From CAKUFA01 sp963646285 (GTDB taxonomy: Bacteria > Bacillota > Clostridia > Christensenellales > Aristaeellaceae), in NCBI GenBank assembly GCA_963646285.1, contig CAVIWF010000037.1, forward strand, positions 1-25,023: 25,023 nt of DNA, read 5' to 3'. How positions within the stretch are numbered: the stretch's first letter is position 1; each line of letters begins with the position of its first letter. Under the pieces are notes generated by a model. It did not search any database, was not told the origin of the DNA, and was given only the letters and a program-made list of their open reading frames with translations. The position numbers were made by a program, and so were the translations under genes. This document shows, piece after piece, positions 22,596-25,023 of this stretch.

Positions 22596-24347
22596 TCACT
22601 CGCCCTGGCCAGGCTGGTCAAAGTCGCCGCCGCCCTGGGTCTGAGTTTCATAAATTTCACGATAAATCTCATTGTTCTTCATCAGGTTGTCATGGCTGTC
22701 GAAGGCAACCACACGGCCGTCATCCATCACAATGATGCGATCAGCCCCCTGCACAGAGGCAACACGCTGGGCAATAATCAGCTTGGTGGTGCCGGGAATC
22801 TTCTGCGCAAAGGCCTTGCGGATCTTTGCATCGGTTGCGGTATCCACAGCGGAGGTAGAGTCGTCCAGGATCAGGATCCGAGGCTTCTTCAGCAGGGCAC
22901 GGGCAATGCACAGGCGCTGCTTCTGTCCGCCGGATACGTTGTTGCCGCCCTGCTCGATGAAGGTGTCGTAACCATCAGGCATCTTGTCAATGAACTCATC
23001 TGCACAGGCCTGGGCGCATACTTCCTTGCATTCCTCCAGGGTAGCGTCCTCCTTGCCCCAGCGCAGGTTTTCCAGAATGGTGCCGGAGAAAAGCACGTTC
23101 TTCTGCAGCACCACAGCCACCTTGTCACGGAGTGCCTCCATGTCGTACTCCCGCACGTCACGGCCGCCTACACGAACCGTGCCCTCGCTGGCATCATAAA
23201 GCCGGCTGATCAGGTTCACCAAGCTGGACTTGCCGCAGCCCGTACCACCGATAATGCCGATGGTTTCGCCGCTATTAATGTGCAGGTCGATGTTCTTCAG
23301 GGTCGACTCGCCAGTGCCGTGCTTGTATGCAAAGCTGACATGATCGAAGTCAATCTGTCCGTTAGGAATGTCCATCACCGGTTCCGCAGGATTGGTCAGG
23401 TCAGGCTTTTCATTCAGCACTTCAGCGATACGCCGTCCGCTGGCAAGGCTCATGGTCAGCATGACGAAGATCATGCTCAGCATCATCAGGGACATGAGCA
23501 CGCTCATCACGTAGCTGAACAGGCTGGTCAATTCACCAGTGGTCAGCTTGCCCCCTACCACGAACTGGGCGCCGAACCAGCTCAGGGCAATAATGCATCC
23601 GTACACCACCAGCATCATCAAGGGGCCGTTGACAGCAATGGTCTTTTCTGCCTTCACAAACAGGCGATAAACATTTTCTGCCGCCTTGTTGAACTTCTTC
23701 TTCTCGTAGTCTTCCCGAACAAAGGCCTTCACCACACGAATGGCAGAAACGTTTTCCTGCACGCTGGCGTTCAGGTCGTCGTACTTATGGAACACATCAT
23801 CGAACAGCCGCATAGCCCGGCGCACAATGAAGATCAGACCAACTGCCAGCACGGCCACAGCCACCAGGAACACCAGGGACAATTCATGGTTGATGACAAA
23901 GCACATCACCATGGACAGAATCATGGTCATAGGCGCACGCACCGCAATACGCAGCACCATCTGGTAGGCGTTCTGGATGTTGGTTACGTCCGTGGTCATA
24001 CGTGTAACCAGGCCTGCCGTCGAGAACTTATCAATGTTCGAAAAGGAGAAAGTTTGAATGTTCTCATACATGGCATTGCGCAGATTGGCTGCAAAGCCGC
24101 TGGATGCCGTGGCTGCAAACTTGGCAGCCAGCAGGCCGAACAGCAGGCTCAGCATGGCCATGGCCACCATCAGCAGGCCATACCGCCATACGTAGGTAAT
24201 GCTGCCGCCCTGAATGCCCTTATCAATGAGCTCGGCGGTTACAAAGGGAATCAGCACCTCCATCAGCACTTCCAGTGCTGCAAACAGAGGCGTGAGCAGG
24301 GAAGCCTTTTTGTACTGCTTCACCTGGCGAAAAAGAGTTTTGATCAT
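22596..24347 (-). CDS. ABC exporter half-transporter with degenerate catalytic site
   Basis: The 583-aa protein has the same build: six helices (about 15-310), Walker A GGTGCGKS (367-374) and canonical signature VSGGQ (471-475). Two catalytic residues are changed: Walker B is LILDDSTS with Asp497 instead of Glu, and the H-loop has Gln527 (IIAQR) instead of His. This is the known pattern of the degenerate half in heterodimeric exporters such as TM287/288. I chose the ATG at 24347, seven bases after AAGGGAG; the in-frame start at 24404 lies inside marR. It is the second gene of the operon, 19 bases after marR. Confidence 0.92.
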   Translation of the reverse strand: MIKTLFRQVKQYKKASLLTPLFAALEVLMEVLIPFVTAELIDKGIQGGSITYVWRYGLLMVAMAMLSLLFGLLAAKFAATASSGFAANLRNAMYENIQTFSFSNIDKFSTAGLVTRMTTDVTNIQNAYQMVLRIAVRAPMTMILSMVMCFVINHELSLVFLVAVAVLAVGLIFIVRRAMRLFDDVFHKYDDLNASVQENVSAIRVVKAFVREDYEKKKFNKAAENVYRLFVKAEKTIAVNGPLMMLVVYGCIIALSWFGAQFVVGGKLTTGELTSLFSYVMSVLMSLMMLSMIFVMLTMSLASGRRIAEVLNEKPDLTNPAEPVMDIPNGQIDFDHVSFAYKHGTGESTLKNIDLHINSGETIGIIGGTGCGKSSLVNLISRLYDASEGTVRVGGRDVREYDMEALRDKVAVVLQKNVLFSGTILENLRWGKEDATLEECKEVCAQACADEFIDKMPDGYDTFIEQGGNNVSGGQKQRLCIARALLKKPRILILDDSTSAVDTATDAKIRKAFAQKIPGTTKLIIAQRVASVQGADRIIVMDDGRVVAFDSHDNLMKNNEIYREIYETQTQGGGDFDQPGQGE

Positions 24348-24366
24348 AAAAGAACTCCCTTCCTGC

Positions 24367-24792
24367 TTACTTAATGTTCTGATACACTCGTTGAAGCATA
24401 TCAAATAGGGCTTTCCGTTCCTCCTCGCTTAGTGGAGAGGTAATGAGCCGCTCCGTTTCCCGCATGTTGCTGTGCGCAGCTTGAAACGCTTCCTCGCCCT
24501 TGGCCGTTACTTGAATGCGCTTGATCCTCCGGTCGGTAGGATCCGGCACGGTTTCCACCAGCTGTTTTTTTTCCAGCCTGGACGCAAGCCCGGCAATGGT
24601 TGACTGAGCCATGTTGAACAGCTCTTCCATTTCCTTCAGCGTCAGGATCCCGCCGTGACACTTGAGAACAAACAGAATATGAAACTGGGAAGCAGTAAGC
24701 CCTAACTGCTGCAATCCGTTGTTCATTCTCCGTGCCAAGCATTCATCAATCTGCTTGAACAACCGTCCATAGGCTTTACTCTCCTGGTCCAT
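24367..24792 (-). CDS. MarR-family transcriptional regulator
   Basis: The 141-aa protein has the winged-helix layout of MarR: LTASQFHILFVLK, the recognition helix region FNMAQSTIAGLASRLEKKQLV, and the wing DPTDRRIKRIQVT with the typical DxRxxR motif. It heads the exporter operon, starts at an ATG with AAGGAGGG just upstream, and probably controls its own promoter, where an inverted repeat overlaps the -35. Ligand unknown. This is the common arrangement for drug-responsive exporters. Confidence 0.93.
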   Translation of the reverse strand: MDQESKAYGRLFKQIDECLARRMNNGLQQLGLTASQFHILFVLKCHGGILTLKEMEELFNMAQSTIAGLASRLEKKQLVETVPDPTDRRIKRIQVTAKGEEAFQAAHSNMRETERLITSPLSEEERKALFDMLQRVYQNIK

Positions 24793-24821
24793 TTGACCCT
24801 CCTTCTATGATGAACGAAGGT

Positions 24822-24859
24822 ATTTTACAATAATATTCGCATGCTGTCAATAGCATGCG
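24822..24859 (-). promoter_or_regulatory. Promoter and operator of the marR-ABC operon
   Basis: On the - strand a perfect TTGACA (24845-24850), a 17-base spacer and TAAAAT (24822-24827) form the promoter. The inverted repeat CGCATGC/GCATGCG (24838-24844 and 24853-24859) brackets the -35 box. It is a probable MarR binding site. AATATT flanks the repeat on both sides. Confidence 0.8.
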
Positions 24860-24926
24860 TTTGAATATTTTGTGAACGTAACGTTTCCCTGCCGACGGGA
24901 TTATCAGCCCTCCCCTGCAAAGGGGC

Positions 24927-24956
24927 AAAAAAATCCCCTTCTCTTACGAGAAGGGG
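24927..24956 (-). terminator. Terminator of tuf
   Basis: A perfect nine-base stem CCCCTTCTC/GAGAAGGGG (24935-24956) with a four-base loop is followed on the - strand by ATTTTTTT. It lies 15 bases past the tuf stop. Confidence 0.92.
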
Positions 24957-24971
24957 ACCATATCCACCGAA

Positions 24972-25023
24972 TTACTCGATAACCTTCGCCACAACGCCGG
25001 AACCAACCGTGCGGCCACCCTCG
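24972..25023 (-). CDS. tuf: Elongation factor Tu, C-terminal end (partial)
   Basis: Only the last 17 codons are in the window. They read EGGRTVGSGVVAKVIE and a TAA stop, the highly conserved C-terminus of bacterial EF-Tu, which delivers aminoacyl-tRNA to the ribosome. The rest of the gene lies beyond the right edge. A strong terminator follows at once. Confidence 0.93.
   Translation of the reverse strand, partial: EGGRTVGSGVVAKVIE

Noticed and set aside
20705..22735. 676-codon open frame on + opposite the second ABC gene, and a 627-codon frame at 22491-24374 opposite the first
   Set aside because: Both are antisense to well-conserved transporters, are His/Gln-rich as expected from reversed GC-rich codons, and lack SD sites and recognisable domains.

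Overview
The window looks like a chromosomal segment of a Gram-positive, Clostridia-type bacterium, probably a gut Firmicute of moderate to fairly high GC. The evidence is strong Shine-Dalgarno (SD) sites, sigma-A type promoters, a radA-yacL pair, GTG/TTG starts, a heterodimeric MarR-controlled ABC exporter and the tuf 3' end. Housekeeping genes alternate with two independent nucleic-acid defence loci. No transposase, integrase or CRISPR array is visible.

Layout. 1-55: 3' part of tRNA-Arg(ACG) with its terminator, then about 450 bp of non-coding DNA with a long imperfect palindrome and a chain of hairpins that may be a structured RNA. 563-4638 (-): three-gene restriction operon, namely a small AT-rich PD-(D/E)XK protein, McrB with an EVE domain, and McrC. 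4897-7462 (+): radA and a YacL-type PIN/TRAM membrane protein, driven by a promoter divergent from the restriction operon. 7580-10003 (-): an M19 dipeptidase downstream of a divergent GuaA-like protein whose glutaminase nucleophile is missing, with a broken small ORF upstream. 10764-12329 (+): a secreted SH3-domain protein with a long leader. 12553-15624 (-): a two-gene locus with a 53-aa zinc-ribbon protein (short, so easily missed) and a 953-aa primase-helicase-PLD nuclease fusion of the TOTE conflict type. It has a near-consensus promoter and operator-like repeats.

15820-19526 (+): a six-gene operon of trmL, an acidic membrane protein, two overlapping uracil-DNA-glycosylase paralogues, an RlmCD-like rRNA methyltransferase and a VOC protein. 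19784-20500 (-): tcdA, followed by a broken small ORF. 20639-24792 (-): marR and two ABC half-transporters whose catalytic sites are asymmetric. 24972-25023 (-): end of tuf, with a strong terminator.

The TOTE-type locus with its small zinc-ribbon partner is the best candidate for a little-described system. The McrBC operon with its extra nuclease and the degenerate GuaA come next. All functional calls rest on motif reading by eye; no database search was run.
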